Source: Cryomorphaceae bacterium
GTDB lineage: Bacteria > Bacteroidota > Bacteroidia > Flavobacteriales > BACL11
Reading direction: 5' to 3'
DNA: 19,034 bases
NCBI GenBank assembly: GCA_014384505.1
Contig: JACNFT010000051.1
Coordinates: 6,393-25,426 of the forward strand
Below are positions 1 through 8,150 of the stretch, piece by piece. The number at the start of each line of letters is the position of its first letter. Position 1 is the stretch's first letter. The translations under genes were made by a program, and so were the position numbers. Under the pieces are notes generated by a model that saw only the letters and a program-made list of their open reading frames with translations, had not been told where the DNA came from and made no database searches.

Positions 1-62
1 TTAAATAAACTGAACACATAAGGCTTATTAATTTGTTTAAATAATATACGGACAATTAACAT

Positions 63-70
63 TATCTTTA
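63..70 (+). promoter_or_regulatory. Possible -7 box for the M43 protease gene
   Basis: TATCTTTA matches 7 of 8 positions of the Bacteroidota -7 consensus TAnnTTTG. It ends only 4 nt before the ATG at 75, so transcription would begin at or within the start codon, giving a leaderless or nearly leaderless message. No TTG -33 element lies at the usual 17-23 nt spacing. The closest, TTTG at 32-35, is 27 nt away. The rest of 1-74 is AT-rich with no other feature I can support. Confidence 0.3.
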
Positions 71-74
71 CCTC

Positions 75-1970
75 ATGAAAAAAATAACATTAGCAATTCT
101 AATAATTACCTCAGTAGTGGGCTATTCTCAAGAAAGATGTGCAACTGATATGTACTCGGATTTATTAGAAGCAAAATATCCAGAATATGCTGTTGAGAGA
201 CAGAAAGTAAACTCTCAGACTCAAAAATGGATAAAGAATAATCCAATTATTAGTGATAAAGCTATAATTACGATTCCTGTTGTAGTACATATTGTATGGA
301 ATACAGCTACTGAAAATATTTCAGATGCACAAATATTTTCGCAAATGGATGTTTTAAATGCTGATTTTAGACGAACAAATGTAGATGCTATTAATACTCC
401 TTCTGTTTGGCAGAGTGTAGCTACAGATTCAGAAATTGATTTTTGTCTTGCTACTACTGACCCTAATGGAGTCGCTACAACTGGTATAACTAGAACGCAA
501 ACATCTCAGACTTCTTTTTCTATCAATGGTAGTGATATGAAATCTTCATCAAGTGGAGGTATTGATCCTTGGAATCAGGATGATTATCTAAATATTTGGG
601 TTTGTGACTTGTCAGGAGGTATACTTGGTTATGCAACGCCTCCTTCTAATTTCAATAATCCTGAAGATGGAGTTGTTATTGGATATAAATATTTTGGTAC
701 AAGCGGAACTGTACAGTCTCCATATAATAAAGGTAGAACAGCAACTCATGAAGTTGGTCATTGGTTAAATCTTGACCATATATGGGGAAATGGAAGTAAT
801 TGTGGTAATGATAATGTTAGTGATACACCAACTCAAGAAGAAGAAAATTATTCATGTCCTAGTTTTCCTCATAATGCTAATAGTTGTGGTACAACAAATG
901 CTAATGGAGATATGTTTATGAACTACATGGATTACACTAATGATGCTTGCATGAATATGTTTACTTCAGGGCAAAAAACGAGAATGATATCTGCTATCAA
1001 TCAATATAGAGATAATCTGTTAAGTCATAATTTATGTAGTGGAATAGCCCCAAGTCCCTCATGGAATTGTATTAATGGAGCATGTATTGATCCTGCTAAC
1101 GGTAACGGTACATATAGTAATTATAATAATTGTGTGAATTCTTGTAACTGTCTTGGAATATCATTGCCTTTATATGAGGATTTTCAAAACAATTCATTGC
1201 CCTCTGACTGGAATATTGTAAATAATGATAATCTTTCTACATGGGAGCTTATTAACTCTGTTGGTTATAATAGTTCATCTTCTATATATGTTAATAATGC
1301 AGATTATTCAGCAAACGGAGAATATGATGATCTTATTTCTCCAACATTAGATTTTTCATCATTATCATCAGCAACTCTTGAATTTGATTATGCTTACTCA
1401 TTATGGACAGATCCAACATCAGCTCAAGTATGGTCGGACACATTAATTATTTTAATATCTTCTGATTGTGGTGTTTCTTGGCAGAATATATGGGAAAAGA
1501 CTAGCCAAGATTTAGTTACTACAACACCAATATATAATGAGTTTAGCTGGTCACCTTCATCTAACAATGATTGGAGTTCTGAAGTAATTAATCTAAATTC
1601 TTACATAAATCAAGATGATATTTTAATTAAATTTAGAAATGTTAATCAGTATGAAAATAACCTATATTTAGATAATATTAATGTAAAAAGTACTCCTAAT
1701 ACTGTAGAAGAAGTAAAAATAGAACACATTATCTATCCAAATCCCACTAATAGCTATATCAATATAGAGATTACATCATCTAAGTTTAATGATATAGAAC
1801 TTTATGTATCAAATTCTATAGGGCAAACAGTTTATAGTGAAACGATTAATTCAAATGTAGAAAGAATTATTACTATAAATCTAAATGATTTCTCAGAAGG
1901 AATTTATTTTGTAAACTTAATTACAAGTACTGGTGAATTGTACACAAAGCAAATATCTTATATAAAATAA
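75..1970 (+). CDS. Secreted M43 (pappalysin-type) zinc metalloprotease with T9SS sorting tail
   Basis: This is a predicted secreted zinc endopeptidase of 631 aa. Residues 1-18 form a signal peptide ending VVGYSQ. The metzincin zinc site is HEVGHWLNLDH at 225-235 (zinc ligands H225, H229, H235; catalytic E226), followed by G238. A Met-turn is at NYMDY, 283-287. Paired cysteines around the site fit the M43B family. Residues 326-357 are a short Cys-rich element (WNCINGAC...NNCVNSC), and about 360-540 looks like a jelly-roll 'choice-of-anchor' module. The tail from about 548 (IIYPNPTNSYINIE... EGIYFVNL) is a T9SS type A sorting domain, so the protein is probably exported across the outer membrane and then attached or released. 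It lies 6 nt upstream of a CotH-family gene and is likely co-transcribed with it. The substrate is unknown. The family call is firm and the biological role is open. Confidence 0.93.
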   Translation: MKKITLAILIITSVVGYSQERCATDMYSDLLEAKYPEYAVERQKVNSQTQKWIKNNPIISDKAIITIPVVVHIVWNTATENISDAQIFSQMDVLNADFRRTNVDAINTPSVWQSVATDSEIDFCLATTDPNGVATTGITRTQTSQTSFSINGSDMKSSSSGGIDPWNQDDYLNIWVCDLSGGILGYATPPSNFNNPEDGVVIGYKYFGTSGTVQSPYNKGRTATHEVGHWLNLDHIWGNGSNCGNDNVSDTPTQEEENYSCPSFPHNANSCGTTNANGDMFMNYMDYTNDACMNMFTSGQKTRMISAINQYRDNLLSHNLCSGIAPSPSWNCINGACIDPANGNGTYSNYNNCVNSCNCLGISLPLYEDFQNNSLPSDWNIVNNDNLSTWELINSVGYNSSSSIYVNNADYSANGEYDDLISPTLDFSSLSSATLEFDYAYSLWTDPTSAQVWSDTLIILISSDCGVSWQNIWEKTSQDLVTTTPIYNEFSWSPSSNNDWSSEVINLNSYINQDDILIKFRNVNQYENNLYLDNINVKSTPNTVEEVKIEHIIYPNPTNSYINIEITSSKFNDIELYVSNSIGQTVYSETINSNVERIITINLNDFSEGIYFVNLITSTGELYTKQISYIK

Positions 1971-1976
1971 GTTCCT

Positions 1977-4220
1977 ATGAAGAGAATTATAAATGTAATA
2001 TTATTTCTCTATTGTAGCAATGCATGTGCTCAAACTAATTTTTATAATGTAGATAGTCTAAGAGAAATCCGTATTTATTTTTATGATTCTAATTGGGATC
2101 ATCAGTTAGACAGCTTGTATGTACAAGGAGATAACGAACGGATATTGGCGGATTTAATTATTGACGGTTCAACTTATGATAGTGTAGGGGTTCGTTATAA
2201 AGGTTTTAGTTCAGTATCGGTTAATCGGGTTAAAAATCCCTTTAATATCAAGTTAGATTATATGATTGATGGGCAAGACCATAATGGGGTAGATAAACTT
2301 AAACTTTCCAATGTATATCAAGACCCTTCATTTATTAGAGAGGTACTTACTTATGAAATTGCGGCTAACTATCTGCCATCAGCAAAAGCTAATTATGCCA
2401 ACCTTTATGTTAACGATACTCTATGGGGTTTGTATACCAATGTGCAGGCAGTAAATAAGGGTTTTTTGAATGACCATTTTGGAAATAAATACTATCCTTT
2501 TTTTAAATGTAATCCTGAAAATTTAAATGTGAGTCCTGGAGGTGAAAATGCGAACTTAAGTGATGCCCATGGAAATGATAGCTTGGATTATCAGCCCTAT
2601 TATGACATAAAATCTGATTATGGTTGGGAGGTTCTTTACAATTTAATTGATACTTTAAATAACTATTCCGATAGTATTGAAAAAGTATTGAATGTCGATA
2701 GGACCCTTTGGATGCATGCACTAAATTATACGCTCATCAATTTTGATTCTTATATTGGCTATGCTCAGAATTATTATCTTTATAAGGATAAAACAGGTCA
2801 ATTTAATCCTTTATTATGGGACCTTAATATGTCATTTGGGAGTTTCAGTCTTACAGACGCATCTTCTATTTATTTTAGTGGTTTTGATATTCTAGAGGCT
2901 CAAAATATGGATCCTTTAATGCATCATACTCAAATCTCAGTTTCTCCCAGACCATTGCTTAGGAATTTGTTTTTAATTGAGCGTAATCGAAAAATGTATT
3001 TGGCACATATCCGAACTATTGTTAATGAAAATTTTTCCAATCAGAACTATGTTGTTAGAGGTCAGTACCTTCAAAATTTAATTGATGTTAGCGTACAGAA
3101 TGATACCAATAAGTTTTATTCCTATACTGATTTTACCACGAACCTAAATAATCAAGTGGCTTTGGTTACTGCTGATTGTCCTGGAATTACTCAGCTTATG
3201 GATGCAAGAACTACTTATTTGAGTGGTTATACTGGGTTTAGTGGAGAGCCTATAATTACAAATATAGCAACTAGTCCGCAAAACTTTGTTGTGGGTGATG
3301 ATCTTTGGATTACAGCAAATATAACAGATGCCACTGACGCTATTTTGGGATATCGTTTTGGTGCTAACATGGCTTTTAAAACCACTACTATGTTTGATGA
3401 TGGAAATCATAATGATGGCACGGCAAATGATGGTGTGTTTGGAGGTATGATTTCTAATTCTGCTAATAAGGTTGATTATTATTTATATGCTGATAACGAT
3501 TCTGCTGGAGTATTTTCTCCTGTTAGAGCGGCTTACGAGTTTTACAGTATTCAATCTCAACTTAATGTGGGTGATGTGGTTATAAATGAAATTATGTCTA
3601 ATAATATAAGCACAGCTAGTGATGCGAGCGGAAAGTTTGAGGATTGGATAGAACTGTATAATACAACAAGCTCACCCGTTTCTACTGCTGGTTTGTTTTT
3701 GACTGATACTTTGGGGTTATTGCAAAAATGGGAATTACCGGATTATACTATTCCTGCAAATGGTTATGCAATTATTTGGGCGGATGAAGATGGAGGACAG
3801 GGTGATTTGCACGCTAATTTTAAATTATCAAATTTAGGTGAGCAGCTTATTTTAACTAATGCTGATAGTTTAGTTATTGATTCAATTACTTACTTAATTA
3901 TGGCTGATGATATTGCTTTTGCAAGATTACCAAATGGAAGTGGACCTTTTATAATGCAAGCGCCTACTTTTAAGGCAAATAATGACTTCATCAATTCAAT
4001 TACTGATAAAAAAGAACAAATTAAAGTATATCCTAATCCGTTTTCGGATGTTATAAAATGGAATAGTTTTGAAGGAATTGAAGTAAGAGATATATTAGGA
4101 AAGCTAATGTATACTTCTGAAAATACAAATCGAATTTTAACATCAACTTGGAATACAGGAATTTATTTTATACATTTGAAGGATAAAAATCAAACTATAA
4201 AAGTCATTAAAATACAATAA
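1977..4220 (+). CDS. Secreted CotH-kinase family protein with lamin-tail domain and T9SS tail (paralogue 1)
   Basis: CotH proteins are atypical protein kinases; Bacillus CotH phosphorylates spore-coat proteins. This one has 747 aa with a signal peptide (residues 1-19, ending ACAQ). CotH landmarks are GVRYKG at 71-76, KNPFNIKLDY at 86-95, DPSFIREVL at 116-124, the likely catalytic Asp D257 in INFDSY just before NYYLYKD, and the metal-site motif WDLNMSFG at 281-288. An Asp/Gly-rich turn at 474-490 (DDGNHNDG...) may bind calcium. A lamin-tail domain (LTD) follows at about 532-650 (VVINEIM... EDWIELYN). The end (VYPNPFSD... NTGIYFIHL, from about 684) is a T9SS type A sorting domain. Extracellular placement means ATP supply is a puzzle, so kinase activity is inferred only. 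It is 6 nt after the protease gene and 1 nt before the next gene, so the three are probably one operon. It is a clear paralogue of the gene at 5527-7731. Confidence 0.92.
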   Translation: MKRIINVILFLYCSNACAQTNFYNVDSLREIRIYFYDSNWDHQLDSLYVQGDNERILADLIIDGSTYDSVGVRYKGFSSVSVNRVKNPFNIKLDYMIDGQDHNGVDKLKLSNVYQDPSFIREVLTYEIAANYLPSAKANYANLYVNDTLWGLYTNVQAVNKGFLNDHFGNKYYPFFKCNPENLNVSPGGENANLSDAHGNDSLDYQPYYDIKSDYGWEVLYNLIDTLNNYSDSIEKVLNVDRTLWMHALNYTLINFDSYIGYAQNYYLYKDKTGQFNPLLWDLNMSFGSFSLTDASSIYFSGFDILEAQNMDPLMHHTQISVSPRPLLRNLFLIERNRKMYLAHIRTIVNENFSNQNYVVRGQYLQNLIDVSVQNDTNKFYSYTDFTTNLNNQVALVTADCPGITQLMDARTTYLSGYTGFSGEPIITNIATSPQNFVVGDDLWITANITDATDAILGYRFGANMAFKTTTMFDDGNHNDGTANDGVFGGMISNSANKVDYYLYADNDSAGVFSPVRAAYEFYSIQSQLNVGDVVINEIMSNNISTASDASGKFEDWIELYNTTSSPVSTAGLFLTDTLGLLQKWELPDYTIPANGYAIIWADEDGGQGDLHANFKLSNLGEQLILTNADSLVIDSITYLIMADDIAFARLPNGSGPFIMQAPTFKANNDFINSITDKKEQIKVYPNPFSDVIKWNSFEGIEVRDILGKLMYTSENTNRILTSTWNTGIYFIHLKDKNQTIKVIKIQ

Positions 4221-4221
4221 T

Positions 4222-5433
4222 ATGAAGAAAATACTACTTTTAATAATGAGTGTAATTGCATTGCAATTAAATGCTCAAACAATTACAAATTACACAACAG
4301 CTGATGGTTTGCTAAGTGATTTTGTTGAATGTGTAGCAGTAGATTTAAATGATAATATTTGGTTTGGAACGTCATTTGGTATTCAAAAGTTTAATTATGT
4401 AAATTGGACAGCTTATACAACTGCTGATGGTTTAGTAAATGATAATGTAAAAGTGATTACTTCTGCTAGTAATGGGGATATTTGGGTAGGTACTGATTTT
4501 GGTGCAAGTAATTTTGATGGTGCAAATTGGCTAACTTATGATAATACAAGTGGTTTAAATTCTAACCAGGTAAAAAGTATAGATGAAGATGCGAATGGCG
4601 GTATTTGGATAGGAACAAATTTGGGAGTATCTTATTTTGATGGCACAACTTGGACTTCTTATTCTTCACCAGATTTGCATTGGAGTGGTGTAAACGCTAC
4701 TGCATTTGATTCCAATGGTGACAAGTGGTTTGCCTCACCTTTAGGAGGAATTACTCATTTTGATGGCACTACTTTCACCCCTTATGACACTTCTAATGGA
4801 TTGCTTTCACAATTTGTAACGGATATCCTTGTAGATAATAATGATAATAAATGGGTTGGTACTTCAAGTGGAATGTCTGTTTTGGATGCCTCTAATACAT
4901 CTTTTACTCAGCATACTAGGATGTATATAATGCCACTTCCTGATACTTTAAATCCGGTGGTGGATATTGCCATGGATTCATACGGAAGAATTTGGACAGC
5001 TATTTATGTTGGCTATTTGGCAGAAGGTGGGATAGCTTATTGGGATGGTAGTCAATGGGAAGATTTTCATGTTTCAGATGGATTAGTTGGACCAAATGTA
5101 AGAGGGTTGGTAATTGATTCTGATGATAATGTTTGGTTAGCAACTAGTACTGGAGTATCAAAAATATCAGCTATTCCTAGTGCAGTTGTAGCTACTGAAA
5201 TAGCCACATTTAATTTATTCCCTAACCCTAGTAATGATGTATTATATTTAAATAATGGAACCCAAAATATTCAGCAGGTAAAAATGTATAATAACTTGGG
5301 AGCTTTAGTCTATTTAAATGATAATAAAAAACAGCAGTATAAAATTGATGTTTCTTCTTTTTCTAAAGGTTTGTATTATGTAAATATTCATTCTTTTGAT
5401 GCTATTATTCCTAAGAAAATAGTTGTTAATTAA
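4222..5433 (+). CDS. Secreted beta-propeller (two-component-regulator propeller repeats) with T9SS tail
   Basis: This 403-aa protein has a signal peptide (residues 1-19, ending LNAQ). About seven repeats of the D-x-N-(D/G)-x-(I/V/K)-W-x-(G/A)-T-x-x-G type follow, with tryptophans near residues 47, 88, 129, 169, 211, 258 and 305. This is the propeller repeat found in the sensor part of hybrid two-component systems. Here no transmembrane helix, histidine kinase or response regulator follows. The protein ends in a T9SS sorting domain (FNLFPNPSNDVLYL... SKGLYYVNI, from about 330). It is therefore a free-standing secreted propeller, probably a binding or scaffold protein rather than a signalling kinase. 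The ATG begins 1 nt after the preceding stop, which indicates translational coupling with the first CotH gene. Its ligand cannot be read from the sequence. Confidence 0.88.
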   Translation: MKKILLLIMSVIALQLNAQTITNYTTADGLLSDFVECVAVDLNDNIWFGTSFGIQKFNYVNWTAYTTADGLVNDNVKVITSASNGDIWVGTDFGASNFDGANWLTYDNTSGLNSNQVKSIDEDANGGIWIGTNLGVSYFDGTTWTSYSSPDLHWSGVNATAFDSNGDKWFASPLGGITHFDGTTFTPYDTSNGLLSQFVTDILVDNNDNKWVGTSSGMSVLDASNTSFTQHTRMYIMPLPDTLNPVVDIAMDSYGRIWTAIYVGYLAEGGIAYWDGSQWEDFHVSDGLVGPNVRGLVIDSDDNVWLATSTGVSKISAIPSAVVATEIATFNLFPNPSNDVLYLNNGTQNIQQVKMYNNLGALVYLNDNKKQQYKIDVSSFSKGLYYVNIHSFDAIIPKKIVVN

Positions 5434-5526
5434 TTCTATTATTTTGAATGGCTAAGATTGGTTTTTAGTTTTCTAACATAATTAATTATATTTTTTAAAT
5501 TTACAAAAAATTTACAAAAAAAACAT
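5434..5526 (+). promoter_or_regulatory. AT-rich intergenic gap with possible promoter for the second CotH unit
   Basis: This 93-nt gap interrupts an otherwise nearly gapless gene run. TAAATTTA at 5496-5503 is a 7/8 match to the -7 consensus TAnnTTTG and sits 23 nt before the ATG at 5527. No TTG occurs at the expected -33 spacing; the nearest, at 5458-5460, is 35 nt away. The box overlaps a short tandem repeat (TTTACAAAAAA twice, about 5500-5521). I see no convincing rho-independent terminator for the upstream unit. Confidence 0.35.
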
Positions 5527-7731
5527 ATGCCTAAATTACTATTGTTTGCAGCCTTAATTTATCTTCCTTTTCTTTCTTTTTCACAGGATGTTTTTGATAT
5601 CGGTATTCGTAATATTGATATTTATTTTAGTCAAACAAACTGGGATGATTCTTTGGATATTTATTATGCAAATGGCCTTAGTGAACGCTTAATAGCGGAC
5701 TCTATTTTAATTGATGGATTGATGGATGCCAATGTAGGGATTAAGTACAAAGGGAATAGCTCATACAATGTAGCGAATGTTAAAAACCCAATGAACATAA
5801 AGTTGGATTATGTGAATAATGGACAATCTATTGATGGTTATAATGTATTAAAATTATCTAACGGATTTAGAGATCCATCATTTGTACGTGAAGTATTAAG
5901 TTATGAAATGGCAAGTGAATACATGCCTTCTCCAAAAGCAACTTATGCAAAAGTTACTGTAAATGGTACTTTAATTGGATTATATACTTGCGTACAATCT
6001 ATTGATGACGATTTTACAAATGAAAATTTCTATGAGCGTAAAGGTCCTTTCTTTAAGGTAGATAATACGGGTGTCATAGTGCCAGGTTGTTCAGGTCCTT
6101 TGGGAATTTTAGAGTATTATTCGGATACCAATTGTTATCAAAGAGCCTATGAAATGGAGTCTACTGATGATTGGACAGAGTTAGGTAACTTCTTAGATAC
6201 GTTAAACAATCATTTTACTGATGTTGAAAATGTAATGGATATTGACCGTACACTTTGGATGATGGCTTTTGAGAATTTAATTGTTGGCTTGGATGGTCCT
6301 ATTAATTCTATTCCTCATAATTTTTATTTATTTAAGGATAATAATGCTAGGTTTTCTCCTTTGTTATGGGATATGAATATGGCTTTTGGAACGTTTACAA
6401 ATGGTTTGCCGAATCCTGTAACTAATGCTGATTTGCAAGAGTTAGATATTTTTCATGAGAGTACAAATAGCCTAAATAAATTGACAACTCAAATATTTTC
6501 TTCTGATAGATACAAAAGAATGTATGTAGCTCATATGCGTACAATTTTAAATGAACAGTTTGTAAATAATAGTTACAGTACAAGAGCTTTAGCTTTGCAA
6601 CAATTAATTGATACAGAAGTAAATACGGACCCGAATACTTTTTATTCTTATACTGATTTTACGGATAATATATCTACTTCAGTAGCTAACATTATTGGTA
6701 TTTCGGAGTTAATGATCGCTAGAGCTTCTCACTTGCAAGGTTTAGCTGAGTTTACAGCTGTACCGCCAGTGGTTACTAATATTTCAACTAGCCCTACAAA
6801 TGTTTTGCCGCATACTACTATTAACATTACAGCTCAAATAACTAACTCCAATTATGCCTATTTGGGCTACCGTTATACTTTTGCTGATAAGTTCGAGAAA
6901 TTACAAATGTATGATGATGGAATGCATGGAGATGGAACAGCTGGTGATGGGGTTTATGGAGCAACTATCAATATAGATGCTCGAGATGTCCAGTATTATT
7001 TTTATGCTGAAAATACGGATGCAGGAATTTTCTCTCCTGAGAGAGCAGAAAAAGAATATCATCAATTACCTGTAGTGGGTGGTTTAGTGATTAATGAAAT
7101 TATGGCTGGAAATGTTTCAGCAGTTCCAGATCAAAATGGAGAATATGATGATTGGGTGGAATTGTATAATGGCAATAATTTTAGCTTAAATTTAAATGGT
7201 TATTATCTTTCAGATAATGAAAATGACTTAACAAAATGGACTTTTCCAAGTGTAACTATTCCTGCCAATGGCTATTTAATTGTTTGGTGCGATACAGCAG
7301 GAGGTACCCAGAGTGGGTTGCACACTACTTATCGCCTTTCGGCCGACCAGGAGGAAGTGTATTTAACTGATCCTACTAATACTGTTATTGATGCAGTACA
7401 TTATGTAAATATGCCTTCTGATAAAGGCTATGCGCGTGTGCCAAACGGTACGGGAGCCATGCAGTATCAAACCCATACTTATGATGCTACTAATCAAAAT
7501 GGAACAGGAATTGATAATGTAAATCTAAGTGGTAAAATGAGAGTATATCCTAATCCATCCAACAACAGAATTTATGTTTTAGGGGCAACTGAAGGGGTGA
7601 GTGTTTTCAATATGATGGGGCAGGAAGTGTTTCATAAAAAACAAGTTAAATCAATTGATATTAGCAACTGGGAAAATGGGATTTACTTTGTAAAGTCAGG
7701 AAATAGTGTTGTTAAAATTATAAAACAATAA
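5527..7731 (+). CDS. Secreted CotH-kinase family protein with lamin-tail domain and T9SS tail (paralogue 2)
   Basis: This 734-aa protein has a signal peptide (residues 1-20, ending SFSQ) and the same layout as its paralogue at 1977-4220. CotH landmarks fall at nearly the same residues: GIKYKG at 71-76, KNPMNIKLDY at 86-95, DPSFVREVL at 116-124, likely catalytic Asp D256 in VGLDG before HNFYLFKD, and WDMNMAFG at 281-288. An Asp/Gly-rich turn DDGMHGDGTAGDG is at 463-475. A lamin-tail domain spans about 517-640 (LVINEIM... DDWVELYN), and a T9SS type A tail starts at about 672 (VYPNPSNN... ENGIYFV). It is 2 nt before a lipoprotein gene and heads a unit running into the VTC and DUF4956 genes. That arrangement suggests its role is tied to phosphate-polymer chemistry or to surface phosphorylation. 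Kinase activity is inferred from the fold only. Confidence 0.92.
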   Translation: MPKLLLFAALIYLPFLSFSQDVFDIGIRNIDIYFSQTNWDDSLDIYYANGLSERLIADSILIDGLMDANVGIKYKGNSSYNVANVKNPMNIKLDYVNNGQSIDGYNVLKLSNGFRDPSFVREVLSYEMASEYMPSPKATYAKVTVNGTLIGLYTCVQSIDDDFTNENFYERKGPFFKVDNTGVIVPGCSGPLGILEYYSDTNCYQRAYEMESTDDWTELGNFLDTLNNHFTDVENVMDIDRTLWMMAFENLIVGLDGPINSIPHNFYLFKDNNARFSPLLWDMNMAFGTFTNGLPNPVTNADLQELDIFHESTNSLNKLTTQIFSSDRYKRMYVAHMRTILNEQFVNNSYSTRALALQQLIDTEVNTDPNTFYSYTDFTDNISTSVANIIGISELMIARASHLQGLAEFTAVPPVVTNISTSPTNVLPHTTINITAQITNSNYAYLGYRYTFADKFEKLQMYDDGMHGDGTAGDGVYGATINIDARDVQYYFYAENTDAGIFSPERAEKEYHQLPVVGGLVINEIMAGNVSAVPDQNGEYDDWVELYNGNNFSLNLNGYYLSDNENDLTKWTFPSVTIPANGYLIVWCDTAGGTQSGLHTTYRLSADQEEVYLTDPTNTVIDAVHYVNMPSDKGYARVPNGTGAMQYQTHTYDATNQNGTGIDNVNLSGKMRVYPNPSNNRIYVLGATEGVSVFNMMGQEVFHKKQVKSIDISNWENGIYFVKSGNSVVKIIKQ

Positions 7732-7733
7732 GA

Positions 7734-8150
7734 ATGAGAAATCTTTTAATTATTTGTGCAATAGCAATAGGTTTTACTGCTTGCGAAAAATCAGCTGGAG
7801 AAGGAGGGACTTCAGTAATTGAAGGTCAAGTATATAAAATTTTTACTTTCCAAAATCCAACTACAGGCACTTGGGATACTAGCTATTTTCAATTGGATGC
7901 AGGACGAGATGTTTTTATTATTTATTCTAATGATAATACTGAGCTGTATGACGATAAATTTGACACGGATTATAATGGAAAGTATCACTTTGAATATTTA
8001 AGAAAAGGAGAATATACTATCTATACTTATGCTGATAGTACTGATAATAGTAATGTGAAACATGAATACCCAGTTTTTAAACAAATTACTATAAGTTCAA
8101 ATAATTCTACCAATACGGTAGGTGATTTTATTATTGAAAAGAATCAATAA
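7734..8150 (+). CDS. Small lipoprotein, carboxypeptidase-regulatory/SdrD-B-like beta domain
   Basis: This 138-aa protein has a short hydrophobic leader ending in a lipobox (GFTAC, lipidated Cys at 17), so it should be a membrane-anchored lipoprotein. The mature part starts with a Gly/Ser linker and then VIEGQVYKI..., DTDYNGKYHFEYLRKGEYTIYTYAD. That last stretch resembles the 'D..G.Y.F..L..G.Y.v..' core of carboxypeptidase-regulatory or SdrD B-like beta-sandwich domains. I do not recognise a specific family beyond that fold resemblance. The gene follows the CotH gene by 2 nt and abuts the VTC gene directly, so it is very likely part of the same unit. It could be a periplasmic or surface accessory that docks one of the neighbouring proteins. 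Confidence 0.8.
   Translation: MRNLLIICAIAIGFTACEKSAGEGGTSVIEGQVYKIFTFQNPTTGTWDTSYFQLDAGRDVFIIYSNDNTELYDDKFDTDYNGKYHFEYLRKGEYTIYTYADSTDNSNVKHEYPVFKQITISSNNSTNTVGDFIIEKNQ

Noticed and set aside
2503..2721. Antisense open frame inside the first CotH gene (and similar ones at 3144-3410, 8636-8905, 12444-12713, 14368-14589, 15217-15441, 16397-16606, 18005-18196)
   Set aside because: All are shadows of well-supported plus-strand genes, with no recognisable protein features.
5500..5521. TTTACAAAAAA tandem repeat as a CRISPR or operator
   Set aside because: Only two short AT-rich copies; no spacer structure or dyad symmetry.
7819..8001. Small open frame inside the lipoprotein gene, and another at 11588-11776 inside recG
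   Set aside because: Out-of-frame shadows of clear genes.
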